In this document: piece after piece, positions 26,942-35,341 of the stretch
How positions within the stretch are numbered: the first letter of the stretch is position 1
Layout of the letters: each line of letters begins with the position of its first letter
Assembly (NCBI RefSeq): GCF_017795885.1
Contig: NZ_CP059297.1
Coordinates: 124,001 to 188,000, forward strand
Source of the DNA: Brevundimonas sp. AJA228-03
Lineage (GTDB): Bacteria; Pseudomonadota; Alphaproteobacteria; Caulobacterales; Caulobacteraceae
Length of the DNA stretch: 64,000 nt
Direction of reading: 5' to 3'
The notes under the pieces: model-generated
The model's database searches: none
What the model saw: the letters and a program-made list of their open reading frames with translations, nothing else
Told to the model about the DNA's origin: nothing
Translations under genes and position numbers: made by a program

Positions 26942-28609
26942 ATGCTTCGACCGATCCTGACCGCCGCCGCCTTCGCCGTCCTCGCCCTGCCGGCCAGGGC
27001 CCAGGATCTGGTCATCCGGGGCGGCACGATCCACACCGGCGTCGAGGCCTCGCCGACGGCCGAGGTCGTCATCGCGCGGGCCGGTCGCATCGCCTATGCC
27101 GGACCGGCGGCCGGCGCGCCCTCGACCGAGGGCCTGCCGGTCATCGACCTGAAGGGCGCGACGCTGTTTCCCGGCTTCACCGACGGCCACGCCCATCTGG
27201 ACGGCATCGGCTGGCGCGAGCTGACGCTGAATCTGGAGGGCTCCACCTCGGTCGTGGACGCCATGGCGCGCCTGACGGCCTGGGCGGACGCCCACCCCGA
27301 GGGCGTCATCGTCGGGCGCGGCTGGATCGAGACGCGCTGGCCCGAAAGCGCAAACGGGGCCCGCTTCCTGACCGCCGCCGATCTGGACGCCGCCGCGCCG
27401 GGCCGGATCGTCCTGCTGCAAAGGGCCGACGGTCACGCCTCGGTCGCCTCCACCCCCGCCTTGGAGCGGCTGGGCATCACGGCCCGGACCGAGGCCCCCT
27501 TTGGCGGCGAGATACTGAAAGGCCCTGACGGCCGTCCGACCGGCCTGTTCGTCGATGCGGCCGAGCAGCTTCTGGCCCCGCTTATGCCCCAGGCCGATCC
27601 GGAGCAGACGCGCCAGGCCTATCGCGCCGGATTCCGCGTCGAGGCCACCTATGGCTGGACCGGCGTGCATTTCATGAGCGCGCCCTGGCGGGACATCCCC
27701 CTGCTGGAGGCCATGGCCGAGGCGGGCGAGGCCCCCTTGCGGATCTATAACAGCGTCACCCCCGACGGGGCCCAGGCCCTGTTCGCCTCGGGTCCGCGCC
27801 AGACGCCCGACGGCCGGATCATCACCCGGGCGGTCAAATACTATGCCGACGGGGCGCTGGGGTCGCGCGGGGCCGCCCTGTTCGCCCCCTATTCGGACGC
27901 ACCGGAGACGACGGGCCTGATGCAGATCACGACGGACCAGATCGTGCCGCTTTATGAACAGGCACTGCGCTCCGGCATCCAGCTCGCGACCCACGCCATC
28001 GGCGATCGCGGCAATGCCTCGGTGGCGGAATGGTATGCGACCGCCCTGGAGGCCGTACCGGCCGCCGAGCGTCCGAACGGTGCCGACGTGCGGCTGCGGA
28101 TCGAGCATGCACAGATCGTCCGGCCCTCTGACTATCACCGATTCAGGGACCTGCCGATCATCGCCTCGATGCAGCCCAGCCATGCGATCGGAGACTTCCA
28201 CTTCGCGCCTGCGCGGCTGGGCGATGCCCGGCTGGACGGGGCCTATGCCTGGCACAGCCTGATCGATCTGGGCGTCATCGTCGTCGGCGGGTCGGACGCG
28301 CCGGTGGAGCGGGGCGATCCGCTGATCGAATTCTATGCCGCCGTCGCCCGGCGCGATCTGGACGGCGTCCAGGGCCCGGACTGGCGGCCGGCCGAGGCGG
28401 TGGATCGCGCCACGGCGCTGAAGATGTTCACCCTGTGGCCCGCCTATGCCAGTTTCCGGGAGAACGAGCTCGGTACGATCGAGGTGGGCAAGCGCGCGGA
28501 CTTCACTGCCTTCGACATCGATCTGATGACGGTGCCCGAAGCAGACATCCCGCACGGCCACGCGACCCTGACGGTCGTTGACGGAAGGGTCGTCTATCAG
28601 CGGCCCTGA
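26942..28609 (+). CDS. Exported amidohydrolase, YtcJ-like
   Basis: 555 residues, signal peptide (AAAFAVLALPARAQD). The amidohydrolase_3 fold is shown by FPGFTDGHAHLDGIG (metal-binding HxH), a lysine in AVKYYADGALGSRGA, ATHAIGDRGN, RIEHAQIV and the late aspartate GGSDAPVE. These enzymes cleave amide or urea-like bonds in cyclic or acyclic substrates; the physiological substrate is unknown. It is adjacent to the M1 peptidase and possibly co-transcribed, 62 bases apart. Confidence 0.9.
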   Translation: MLRPILTAAAFAVLALPARAQDLVIRGGTIHTGVEASPTAEVVIARAGRIAYAGPAAGAPSTEGLPVIDLKGATLFPGFTDGHAHLDGIGWRELTLNLEGSTSVVDAMARLTAWADAHPEGVIVGRGWIETRWPESANGARFLTAADLDAAAPGRIVLLQRADGHASVASTPALERLGITARTEAPFGGEILKGPDGRPTGLFVDAAEQLLAPLMPQADPEQTRQAYRAGFRVEATYGWTGVHFMSAPWRDIPLLEAMAEAGEAPLRIYNSVTPDGAQALFASGPRQTPDGRIITRAVKYYADGALGSRGAALFAPYSDAPETTGLMQITTDQIVPLYEQALRSGIQLATHAIGDRGNASVAEWYATALEAVPAAERPNGADVRLRIEHAQIVRPSDYHRFRDLPIIASMQPSHAIGDFHFAPARLGDARLDGAYAWHSLIDLGVIVVGGSDAPVERGDPLIEFYAAVARRDLDGVQGPDWRPAEAVDRATALKMFTLWPAYASFRENELGTIEVGKRADFTAFDIDLMTVPEADIPHGHATLTVVDGRVVYQRP

Positions 28610-28723
28610 TGGCGGACCCCTGCCCCCGCCCGCACCCGGGCCAGCCCGGCGAGACGGGACAGGCACCCGGTCCGTGTTTCGGCTTGAGCCCCGGACGTAT
28701 TCCGCTAGTTTGCCCGGGCTTCC

Positions 28724-28797
28724 GCGGGCGTGATGTAGTGGTAGCCTGAAAGCTTCCCAAGCTTTTCGTGCGGGTTCGATTCCCGCCGCCCGCTCCA
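28724..28797 (+). tRNA. tRNA-Gly(CCC)
   Basis: A 74-base cloverleaf: acceptor GCGGGCG with CGCCCGC, discriminator T and encoded CCA. The anticodon arm is AAAGC-TTCCCAA-GCTTT, anticodon CCC, and the T arm is CGGGTTCGATTCCCG. Confidence 0.95.
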
Positions 28798-28815
28798 GGT
28801 CCCACGGCCAGCCGG

Positions 28816-29070
28816 TCAGGACGCGCGCGGCATCGCCCGTCGCAGGGCGTCATTGATGCGGGTCTGCCAGCCCGTGCCGGTCGCCTTCCAGGCCTCCACG
28901 ACGTCGGGGTCCAGGCGCAGGGACACCGGCACCTTGGCGGCGACGGCCCTCGGCCGCCCACCCTTGTTCCGGAACGCCTCCATCACCTCGGGCGACAGCA
29001 CCTCGCGCGCCGGGCGCGCGCGGGCCATCACAGCGTCGGTGAATTCCGGGGTCGTGTCGTCGTCGGTCAT
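28816..29070 (-). CDS. brnA: BrnA-type antitoxin
   Basis: 84 residues. The C-terminal half (KVPVSLRLDPDVVEAWKATGTGWQTRINDALR) is the ribbon-helix-helix DNA-binding fold of BrnA antitoxins. The N-terminal half (TPEFTDAVMARARPAREVL) should wrap the toxin. GGAGG ribosome site. It is encoded after the toxin, as is usual for brnTA, and is expected to repress the shared promoter at the operator near 29368-29419. Its 3' end lies 18 bases from the tRNA-Gly 3' end. Confidence 0.88.
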   Translation of the reverse strand: MTDDDTTPEFTDAVMARARPAREVLSPEVMEAFRNKGGRPRAVAAKVPVSLRLDPDVVEAWKATGTGWQTRINDALRRAMPRAS

Positions 29071-29098
29071 GTGATCCTCCGTGATCGGTCGCCCGCCC

Positions 29099-29359
29099 CT
29101 ATCGGACGAAGCGGCGTTGCTCTCTGGGGTTGGCCTTGCGGAGCGAGATGATCCGGATGGCGTCGCGGACGGTGAAGGTCATGGCGTAGACCCGACCCTC
29201 GATCCGGCCCAGAGCATTGAAGCGGACCTCGCCATAGTCGCGGCGGTCATCCCGATCGATGACGGCGGTGTCCATGTCCATACAAGCGCCGAGAGCCAGC
29301 GACACGCCGTGTCTGGCGATGTTGGCGGCGTCCTTGGCGGCGTCGAACTCAATGTCCAT
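29099..29359 (-). CDS. brnT: BrnT-type ribonuclease toxin
   Basis: 86 residues with the BrnT/RelE-like core: EFDAAKDAANIARHGVSL, DYGEVRFNALGRIEGRVYAMTFT and RIISLRKANPREQRRF. BrnT cleaves RNA and is held inactive by BrnA. A near-consensus promoter (TTGACG, 17 bases, TACAAT) ends five bases before the ATG, so the transcript should begin at the start codon (leaderless). The last codons are intact, so the toxin looks functional. Confidence 0.9.
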   Translation of the reverse strand: MDIEFDAAKDAANIARHGVSLALGACMDMDTAVIDRDDRRDYGEVRFNALGRIEGRVYAMTFTVRDAIRIISLRKANPREQRRFVR

Positions 29360-29364
29360 GAGTT

Positions 29365-29419
29365 ATTGTATAGACGAAAACCGGCAGCGTCAAACGGTTT
29401 TTGTGTATACGAAAACCGT
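29365..29419 (-). promoter_or_regulatory. brnTA promoter with iterated operator half-sites
   Basis: On the minus strand the -35 is TTGACG (29388-29393) and the -10 is TACAAT (29365-29370), 17 bases apart. A 26-base dyad (ACGGTTTT at 29394-29401 with AAAACCGT at 29412-29419) lies just upstream of the -35. A third half-site with the same core (GGTTTTCGTCTATA) sits between -35 and -10. This is the expected layout for BrnA autorepression. Confidence 0.75.
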
Positions 29420-29506
29420 CAGATTTCAGGCCAGTGCCAGACGGTCGCGATCGCGATCGCGGGACGTGCAGTGCCTCGCTGGCTGAGCACGCGGCTTTCT
29501 CCTGAC

Positions 29507-29536
29507 ACGAAAAGGCCCGGCGCGGTGGCCGGGCCT
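29507..29536 (-). terminator. Terminator after the TraB/GumN gene
   Basis: A 9-base stem (AAGGCCCGG with CCGGGCCTT, 29511-29536) is followed on the minus strand by TTCGTG, about 30 bases past the TraB stop. The A/T-flanked GC stem may work in both directions. Confidence 0.7.
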
Positions 29537-29564
29537 TCGTCGATGTGTGCTGGACGGATGCGAC

Positions 29565-30533
29565 CTATTCGCGGGTCACTTCCACGCCGCGCTGTTCCAG
29601 GATGGACTGGACGCTGTCGTCGCCGGCCAGGTGGGCGCTGCCGACCGCGATGAAGACCGTGCCGGACCCTTCGAGCAGGGTCTGGATCTGCCCCGCCCAG
29701 TCGGTGTTCCGCCGCACCAGCAGGGCCTGATAGATTTCTTCGGACTGGTCCCGCATCTTGTCGACGCCCAGGCGCTCGATCGAGGCCACGTCGCCGGTCG
29801 CCCAGGCCCCGACCAGGGCGTCCAGCTCGGCCGTGGCATTCTCGACTTCGTCGAGCGTGGCCCGCAGGAAGGCCAGCTGGGTCTCCTCCGACAGGCCGGC
29901 CAGGATGGAGACCTGTCTGTCGATGGTCTCCAGACCGGACACGGGCTTGCCCGCAGCCTCGGCGCGCGCCTTCAGGATCAGCTCGACACCCGACTGGGGA
30001 TCGTAGCCCGCCTTCACCAGGGGGGCCACCGACAGGGTGAGGCCGACCAGCCAGGGTCGCAGGGGGTCGAGCTGGGCCGCCGTCGCCCCGATGGTCCCGG
30101 CCGCCGCATCCAGTTGGGCGATCTCGGCAGGGGTCAGCAGGCTGGACAGGGGCCGGGCGGGCGAGAGGCCATACTGCTGGATCAAAGGCTGGATCGCGGT
30201 CTGGTCGTCGGGATTGGAGATTTCAAGAATGACGCGATCGGCGCTGTCGAAGGCCGCATCGACCCTGGCCGTGCCCCACGGGGTTTCCGGTCGCAGGACA
30301 TGGACCGAGCCGAACAGATAGAGGGTGGAATCCGCGTCGCGGATCACCCACAGCGCCGGACCCTGTCCGGAGGCTGGAACAACGGTGGTCTGGGTGGCGG
30401 GCGCCGCAGCGTGCGCGAAGGCCTGGCCGGGCGATCCGAGCAGGCTGGCGGTCAGGCCGAGGCCCAGGGCCGTCCCGGTCGCAAGGCGGGCGATCCGGCC
30501 GAGGGCGGTCTTGATGTGGGAGGCGAGCGTCAT
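29565..30533 (-). CDS. TraB/GumN-family protein, exported
   Basis: 322 residues. The start at 30533 (AAAGGA site) gives a signal peptide (LGLTASLLGSPGQAFAHA). The TraB/GumN fold is seen in GPALWVIRDADSTLYLFGSVHVLRP and the C-terminal GTVFIAVGSAHLAGDDSVQSILEQRG, which carry the conserved GS-H motifs. Relatives are the plasmid protein TraB, xanthan-cluster GumN and the Tiki metalloproteases, so a periplasmic metalloprotease is plausible but unproven. Confidence 0.9.
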   Translation of the reverse strand: MTLASHIKTALGRIARLATGTALGLGLTASLLGSPGQAFAHAAAPATQTTVVPASGQGPALWVIRDADSTLYLFGSVHVLRPETPWGTARVDAAFDSADRVILEISNPDDQTAIQPLIQQYGLSPARPLSSLLTPAEIAQLDAAAGTIGATAAQLDPLRPWLVGLTLSVAPLVKAGYDPQSGVELILKARAEAAGKPVSGLETIDRQVSILAGLSEETQLAFLRATLDEVENATAELDALVGAWATGDVASIERLGVDKMRDQSEEIYQALLVRRNTDWAGQIQTLLEGSGTVFIAVGSAHLAGDDSVQSILEQRGVEVTRE

Positions 30534-30592
30534 GGTCCGATCCTTTCGATCAGGGTGGAGACAGAGGAAGGCAACGAAGGCGGGTGTGCGGC

Positions 30593-31183
30593 TCAGTGGA
30601 TGCCGCGACGGGCAGCGGCGACGATCGAGGCGATCAGGTAGACCGCCATCAGGATGCCGGTCAGGCCCCAGCCGCTGATGGTGTCGACCAGCCCCAGCCG
30701 TTCGGCAGCGGCATAGAGGAACAGGGCGGTCTGCAGGGCCCAGAAGGCCATGGCGCTGGTTTCGGCCATGACCTGACGCAGCATCTCGTCGGCCGCGCGC
30801 CACAGCATCAGATTGGCGACGCTCTGGACCACCAGGAGCACCACGATACCACCGAAGACGACGTCGGCATTCATCCAGGTCGGCCCATAGATGGGCGCAA
30901 GGAACATCACACCGGCCAGCAGGAAGACGATGATCTGGAGGATGCCGCAGCCCCTGGGCATGGTCGACGGCCGCAGGATCAGGGTCAGGGCGCTCAGGAC
31001 CGCGATGGCCAGCAGGGCGACGGCCATGGCCAGCGCCAGGCTGTCGGCCCAGGACGCCCCCTGCTCGACCTCGACGATGCTGGCAAAACCGAACCCGGTC
31101 AGGGCACCGATGGCGCCCAGGGCGAGGATGCCGAGAATCCTGACGATCATCGGCTGGTGGGTGGCTTCAGAACGGGACATCAT
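30593..31183 (-). CDS. Multi-pass membrane protein of the XRE module
   Basis: 196 residues with about five to six transmembrane helices and no recognised family. Its first ATG overlaps the stop of the XRE regulator (ATGA), so production is coupled to it. It is the last gene of a three-gene unit: 154-residue membrane protein, regulator, this protein. Small XRE regulators of this type are often paired with membrane proteins of unknown role. Confidence 0.75.
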   Translation of the reverse strand: MMSRSEATHQPMIVRILGILALGAIGALTGFGFASIVEVEQGASWADSLALAMAVALLAIAVLSALTLILRPSTMPRGCGILQIIVFLLAGVMFLAPIYGPTWMNADVVFGGIVVLLVVQSVANLMLWRAADEMLRQVMAETSAMAFWALQTALFLYAAAERLGLVDTISGWGLTGILMAVYLIASIVAAARRGIH

Positions 31184-31383
31184 GTCGAGGCTCCTGTGTC
31201 CGAAAAGATGGATTCAATGGGTTGTTCGAAGACCCGGGCGATCTTGAAGGCGAGTGGCAGGGAGGGGTCATAGCGACCGGTCTCCAGGGCATTGACGGTC
31301 TGGCGCGAGACACCCAGGGCCGCGGCCAGATCGGCCTGGCTCCAGTTCCGCCCGGCGCGCAGCACTTTCAGATGGTTGTTCAT
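31180..31383 (-). CDS. Small XRE-family helix-turn-helix regulator
   Basis: 67 residues, essentially a single HTH_3 domain: LRAGRNWSQADLAAALGVSRQTVNALETGRYDPSLPLAFKIARVF. This is the YozG-like class found next to membrane proteins. It starts four bases after the stop of the upstream membrane gene and overlaps the next by four. It probably represses its own operon; a candidate site is GTGTAAAACAC near 31880-31890. Confidence 0.88.
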   Translation of the reverse strand: MNNHLKVLRAGRNWSQADLAAALGVSRQTVNALETGRYDPSLPLAFKIARVFEQPIESIFSDTGAST

Positions 31384-31387
31384 GGGG

Positions 31388-31852
31388 TCACCGGCGCCTC
31401 AACCACCAGACGGCCCAGGCGATCGTGTAGCCGCCGGTCATTACCAGGACCATCAGGGCGGCGCCGGCGGCGAAATAGGCGGCCGGATCGGTGCGCCCCT
31501 CCCAGAGCGAAGGCAGGGCCAGATCAGCCGCCTGGGGCAACATGGATGCCAGGGCGAAGACGGCACCGACGGCCATGCCGCAGCTGCCTCCCCAGTACCA
31601 GGCCCATTTGTGTGCCTCCTGTGCGGCCTCGTCGATCGAACGCATCCAGATGGCTCCGACCCAGATCGACCCGGCCATGACGATGGAAACCACGATGAAG
31701 AACAGCCAGGCGGGGACCTCGGGCCCATCTGCCGCCCCGGGCGCACCGGCGTCGCGAGAGCCCAGATAGAAGCCGATGCCGTAAGCCGCACCGAACAGGA
31801 CCACGCAGCCGATCACCGACCAGATCAGGATCTTCGCGACCGTTCGGTTCAT
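31388..31852 (-). CDS. Four-helix membrane protein, first gene of the XRE module
   Basis: 154 residues, predicted four transmembrane helices with a polar loop (GSRDAGAPGAADGPEVP) after the first. No family recognised. The start at 31852 (MNRTVAKIL) fits the hydrophobic N-terminus and follows the AAGGGG sequence. It is followed closely by the XRE regulator and the second membrane protein, so the three form one operon. Confidence 0.78.
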   Translation of the reverse strand: MNRTVAKILIWSVIGCVVLFGAAYGIGFYLGSRDAGAPGAADGPEVPAWLFFIVVSIVMAGSIWVGAIWMRSIDEAAQEAHKWAWYWGGSCGMAVGAVFALASMLPQAADLALPSLWEGRTDPAAYFAAGAALMVLVMTGGYTIAWAVWWLRRR

Positions 31853-31879
31853 GAGTCTCGCCCCTTGCGTTTGACAAGG

Positions 31880-31909
31880 GTGTTTTACACACGCACGCGG
31901 GCATGTCAA
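31880..31909 (-). promoter_or_regulatory. Candidate promoter and operator of the XRE module
   Basis: Minus strand: TTGACA (31904-31909), 16 bases, TAAAAC (31882-31887). The perfect 11-base dyad GTGTAAAACAC (31880-31890) covers the -10, a typical spot for an autorepressor. Confidence 0.5.
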
Positions 31910-31931
31910 GCGAGCTTGTCCTGGGGCCGAC

Positions 31932-33155
31932 TCAGGACCGTGCGGTCTTGTCGTGCACCAGCTCCGGCCGGGTCACGGGACGCGGGGCGTGGTCGATTGC
32001 GGTCAAGGCCGGAAGGTCCTTGCCCTCGTGGTCGACCTGCAGGTCCTCGAACCGTTTGGCCGACACCATGACCTGGCTCTCCAGCGAGCCGACGAACTGG
32101 TTGTATTTGCCGACGGCCTGTTCCAGCGCCCGGCCGACGCCGAAGACATGGCCGCCCATGACCGACAGCCGCTTGTAGAGTTCCTTGCCCAGTTTCGCGA
32201 CCTCGTCGGCGTTCTTCGACTGTTCCTCGGCCCGCCAGCCATAGGCGACGGCCTTGCACAGGGCGAACAGGGTCGAGGGCGTGACGATGATGACGCGGCG
32301 CGCCATCGCATCGGTCATCAGCTCGGGCTCGCGGTCGAGCGCCGCCGACAGGAAGGCGTCGGACGGCACGAACAGGGCGACGAAGTCGGGGCTGGGTTTG
32401 AACTGGTCCTGATAGGCCTTGGCCGCCAGATCGCGCACATGGCTCTTGATGCTGGCCGCATTGCGCGCCGACATGGCCGCGTCGCGCGCCTCGTCGTCCG
32501 GCTCGGACGCATCGGGAAAGGCCAGGGGAACCTTGGCGTCGATGACGAACAGGCCCCCGCCGGGCAGCCGCACGAGGAAGTCCGGCCGCATCTGGCGACC
32601 CTCGTCATTGGCGCTGGACGACTGTTCGTCGAAGTCGAAGCGACCCGCCATGCCCGCCGCTTCCAGCACATTGCGGCACGTCTGTTCGCCCCACCGGCCG
32701 CGACGGCCGGTGTTGCCGCGCAGGACCTCGGTCAGGCGTTTCGCCTCGTCGCGGGTGGCGCTGGAGGCGATCATCAGGGCCGACAGCTGTTCCTTCAGGG
32801 TGCCGGTCTCCTCGGCCCGCGCCTTTTCCAGCGCGGCGACCTGGGTCTCGAATTTGGCCAGGGTCTCGGCCACCGGCTTGAGCTGCGCCTCCATCCGTTC
32901 CCGGGCGACCCGGTCCTGGGCCTGGAAGGTTTCGGTGGCGCGGTTCACCATCTGGTCCGCGATCGTCTGGGCCGACTGCGCCGCCTGGGCGCGCAGCAGA
33001 TCGCCCATCGTCTCGCGGCTCTTCTCGATCAGCTCCGCCCGCTCGACCGCCATGGCCAGCGCGCCCTTCGCCGTCTGCCAGCCCAGCCAAGCCCGGATCA
33101 TTCCGGCGGCGAGCAGGACACAAAGGATCGTCAGTCCGAGGGTGAGCATGTTCAT
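31932..33155 (-). CDS. rmuC: DNA recombination protein RmuC
   Basis: 407 residues. An N-terminal transmembrane helix (LGLTILCVLLAAGMI) and a long coiled coil (about 30-150, rich in Glu/Ala/Lys) precede the RmuC nuclease-like domain (GRWGEQTCRNVLEAAGM, RPDFLVRLPGGGLFVIDAKVPL, FVALFVPSDAFLSAAL). RmuC limits inversions at short inverted repeats. The start is ATG at 33155, or 33149, which has the better-spaced GGAG. A LexA-type box overlaps this start, so it is probably an SOS gene. Confidence 0.94.
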   Translation of the reverse strand: MNMLTLGLTILCVLLAAGMIRAWLGWQTAKGALAMAVERAELIEKSRETMGDLLRAQAAQSAQTIADQMVNRATETFQAQDRVARERMEAQLKPVAETLAKFETQVAALEKARAEETGTLKEQLSALMIASSATRDEAKRLTEVLRGNTGRRGRWGEQTCRNVLEAAGMAGRFDFDEQSSSANDEGRQMRPDFLVRLPGGGLFVIDAKVPLAFPDASEPDDEARDAAMSARNAASIKSHVRDLAAKAYQDQFKPSPDFVALFVPSDAFLSAALDREPELMTDAMARRVIIVTPSTLFALCKAVAYGWRAEEQSKNADEVAKLGKELYKRLSVMGGHVFGVGRALEQAVGKYNQFVGSLESQVMVSAKRFEDLQVDHEGKDLPALTAIDHAPRPVTRPELVHDKTARS

Positions 33156-33164
33156 GCTCCGTTC
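33150..33164. promoter_or_regulatory. LexA (SOS) box at the rmuC start
   Basis: GTTC-ATGCTCC-GTTC matches the alphaproteobacterial LexA consensus GTTC-N7-GTTC exactly. It covers the ATG at 33155, so bound LexA would block transcription initiation or elongation into rmuC. Confidence 0.65.
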
Positions 33165-33289
33165 CTAGCGGGAGTCGCCAGACCAGAAAAGCCTGCCGAC
33201 GAATGACCTCGCGAACGCCATCGACCGCCGTTCATCCATTGGAAGGCCTTCATGTTTTATGGTGAACGCCTGGGCCACGGTAGACATTG

Positions 33290-35263
33290 ATGCACGACGA
33301 TCCGGACATCGAGGCAAACGCGATCGGCCTGACGGCGCTGAAGCGGTCGGGCGTCGGCTGGTGGCGGGTGCTGGACGCCAGCACGACCTGGTGGTCGCCG
33401 TCGATGTTCGACATCTTCGGTCTGGATCCCGCCCTCGGGGTGCCCAAACCCCACGAAATCTTCCACCTCTATCATCCCGACGACACGAATATCGTGGCCC
33501 GCAGCTGGCCCAAGATGTTCAGCTCGGACGAGCCGTTCCGCATGCGCTATCGCGTCATCCGGCCGACCGGCGAATGCAGGCATATCGTCAACTGGGCCCA
33601 GCGCCAGCCGCCCGACGAGGCCGGTCGACGCTGGGTGGTCGGCATGGTCACCGACATCACCGATCAGGTCGACGACGCGGCGCTGTTCGATGCCGAGCGC
33701 GCCTTCCGCTTCGTGGCCGAGCACACGTCGGACATGGTGGTCCGCTCCGGACTGACGTCCGGCATCACCTATGCCTCGCCTGCATCCCGCTCCCTTCTGG
33801 GCTACTCGCCGGCGGAAATGGTCGGCATGGCCCCGTCGGACCTGGTGCCCCGGGACCATTTTGTGCGCATCCGTGCCATGCTGCAGGACCGGATACGGCG
33901 TCAGGAACTGATCAGCCCGGAAGGCTATGAATACCAGGCCCGCCACAAGGATGGCCGTCTGGTCTGGCTTGAGGCCAACCCCCGCCTGGTTCTGAACGGC
34001 GCGGGAGAGCTGACCGAGATCGTCGACGTCGTTCGCGACATCGGGTCGCGCAAGGAGACCGAGGCGGCGCTGCGGGCGGCGCGGGCCGAGGCCGAGGCCG
34101 CCTCCCAGGCAAAGAGCGAATTCCTGGCGAACATGAGCCACGAACTGCGCACGCCCCTGACCAGCATCCTGGGTTTCTCACGCCTGATTGGCGCGAGCGG
34201 CGATCTGTCGGCAAGTGATCGGGGCTATCTGGATCTGATCCGCACTGCGGGCGAGACCTTGCTGACGGTCGTGAACGACATTCTGGATTTCTCCAAGCTG
34301 GAGGCCGGCGCGCTGACGCTGGATCTGGAACCGTTCTCGGCGGCGGCCCTCGCGGAAGGCGCGACAGCCCTGCTGCGCGACCAGGCCGAGGCCAAGGGAC
34401 TGGTCCTGACGTGCGAAACCTTGTGCGGCGGTGTGGCCGGTGACGCCCGACTGGTGGGCGATGTCACCCGGCTGCGGCAGGTTCTGCTGAACCTTCTGAG
34501 CAATGCCGTGAAGTTCACGGAAAAGGGCAGCGTCCGGCTGATCCTGTCCATCGAGACGGACGACGAGGGCACGGCCGTACTGTCGGCCTCGGTAACCGAC
34601 ACCGGTCTGGGGCTGGCGCCGGACCAGATCGAGCAGATGTTCGAGCGCTTCACCCAGGCGGACGGGTCCGTGTCGCGCCGGTTCGGCGGTACGGGTCTGG
34701 GCCTGGCGATCTCGCGTCGCCTGATGGACATCATGGGCGGTGAAATCGGCGCGCGCAGCGACGGGAAGACGGGCTCGACCTTCTGGTTCCGAGCGGCCCT
34801 CCCCTTCGCCTCGGCCGACACGACAGCCACGACCGAGGCGGATGAGGGCGACCTTGATCGTCCGCTCCGAATTCTCCTGGCCGAGGACAATGCGGCGAAC
34901 CGCACCCTGATCAAGGCGCTTCTGTCTTCTTTCGACGTCTCGCTGGACATGGTCGAGAACGGTGAGGAGGCCGTGGCGGCCGCGGCGGCCCGCCCCTACG
35001 ATCTCATCCTGATGGACATGCAGATGCCCGTCATGGACGGCCCGACCGCGAGCCGCGCCATCCGCGCCTCGGGCGTTGCCGGGCACGATACGCCGATCGT
35101 CGCCCTGACCGCCAACGTCCTGCCCGAACAGATCAGACAATGCCGGGATGCCGGAATGCAGGGGCATGTTGCAAAACCGGTCGATCCCAGGGCCCTGATG
35201 GCGGCCCTGGTCGAGCACGCGCGTCCCCGACCCGCCGCCACCGAAGCAGCCGACGCGGCCTGA
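33290..35263 (+). CDS. Hybrid sensor histidine kinase (PAS-PAS-HisKA-HATPase-REC)
   Basis: 657 residues, no membrane helix, so a cytoplasmic sensor. There are two PAS domains (about 10-130 and 135-260), HisKA with phospho-acceptor His284 in NMSHELRTPL, and HATPase with N, G1 and G2 boxes (NLLSNAVKFTEKG, DTGLGL, GGTGLGLAISRRL). The C-terminal receiver has the phospho-acceptor aspartate near 576 in LILMDMQMPVMDG. A separate phosphotransfer protein is needed downstream; none is adjacent. The start at 33290 (ATG) or TTG at 33287. It stands alone, divergent from rmuC. Confidence 0.93.
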   Translation: MHDDPDIEANAIGLTALKRSGVGWWRVLDASTTWWSPSMFDIFGLDPALGVPKPHEIFHLYHPDDTNIVARSWPKMFSSDEPFRMRYRVIRPTGECRHIVNWAQRQPPDEAGRRWVVGMVTDITDQVDDAALFDAERAFRFVAEHTSDMVVRSGLTSGITYASPASRSLLGYSPAEMVGMAPSDLVPRDHFVRIRAMLQDRIRRQELISPEGYEYQARHKDGRLVWLEANPRLVLNGAGELTEIVDVVRDIGSRKETEAALRAARAEAEAASQAKSEFLANMSHELRTPLTSILGFSRLIGASGDLSASDRGYLDLIRTAGETLLTVVNDILDFSKLEAGALTLDLEPFSAAALAEGATALLRDQAEAKGLVLTCETLCGGVAGDARLVGDVTRLRQVLLNLLSNAVKFTEKGSVRLILSIETDDEGTAVLSASVTDTGLGLAPDQIEQMFERFTQADGSVSRRFGGTGLGLAISRRLMDIMGGEIGARSDGKTGSTFWFRAALPFASADTTATTEADEGDLDRPLRILLAEDNAANRTLIKALLSSFDVSLDMVENGEEAVAAAAARPYDLILMDMQMPVMDGPTASRAIRASGVAGHDTPIVALTANVLPEQIRQCRDAGMQGHVAKPVDPRALMAALVEHARPRPAATEAADAA

Positions 35264-35341
35264 ACCGCGCCCGCCTGCCTCTGACTCCCCTGATCGGCCG
35301 AGCCGGAACCGGCTCGCGGTTCCGCCTCACGCCATCAAGCT

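Noticed and set aside
29440..29465. CGATCGCGATCGCGGG as an operator
   Set aside because: It is a short alternating CG/AT run without a promoter beside it, more likely chance in this base composition.
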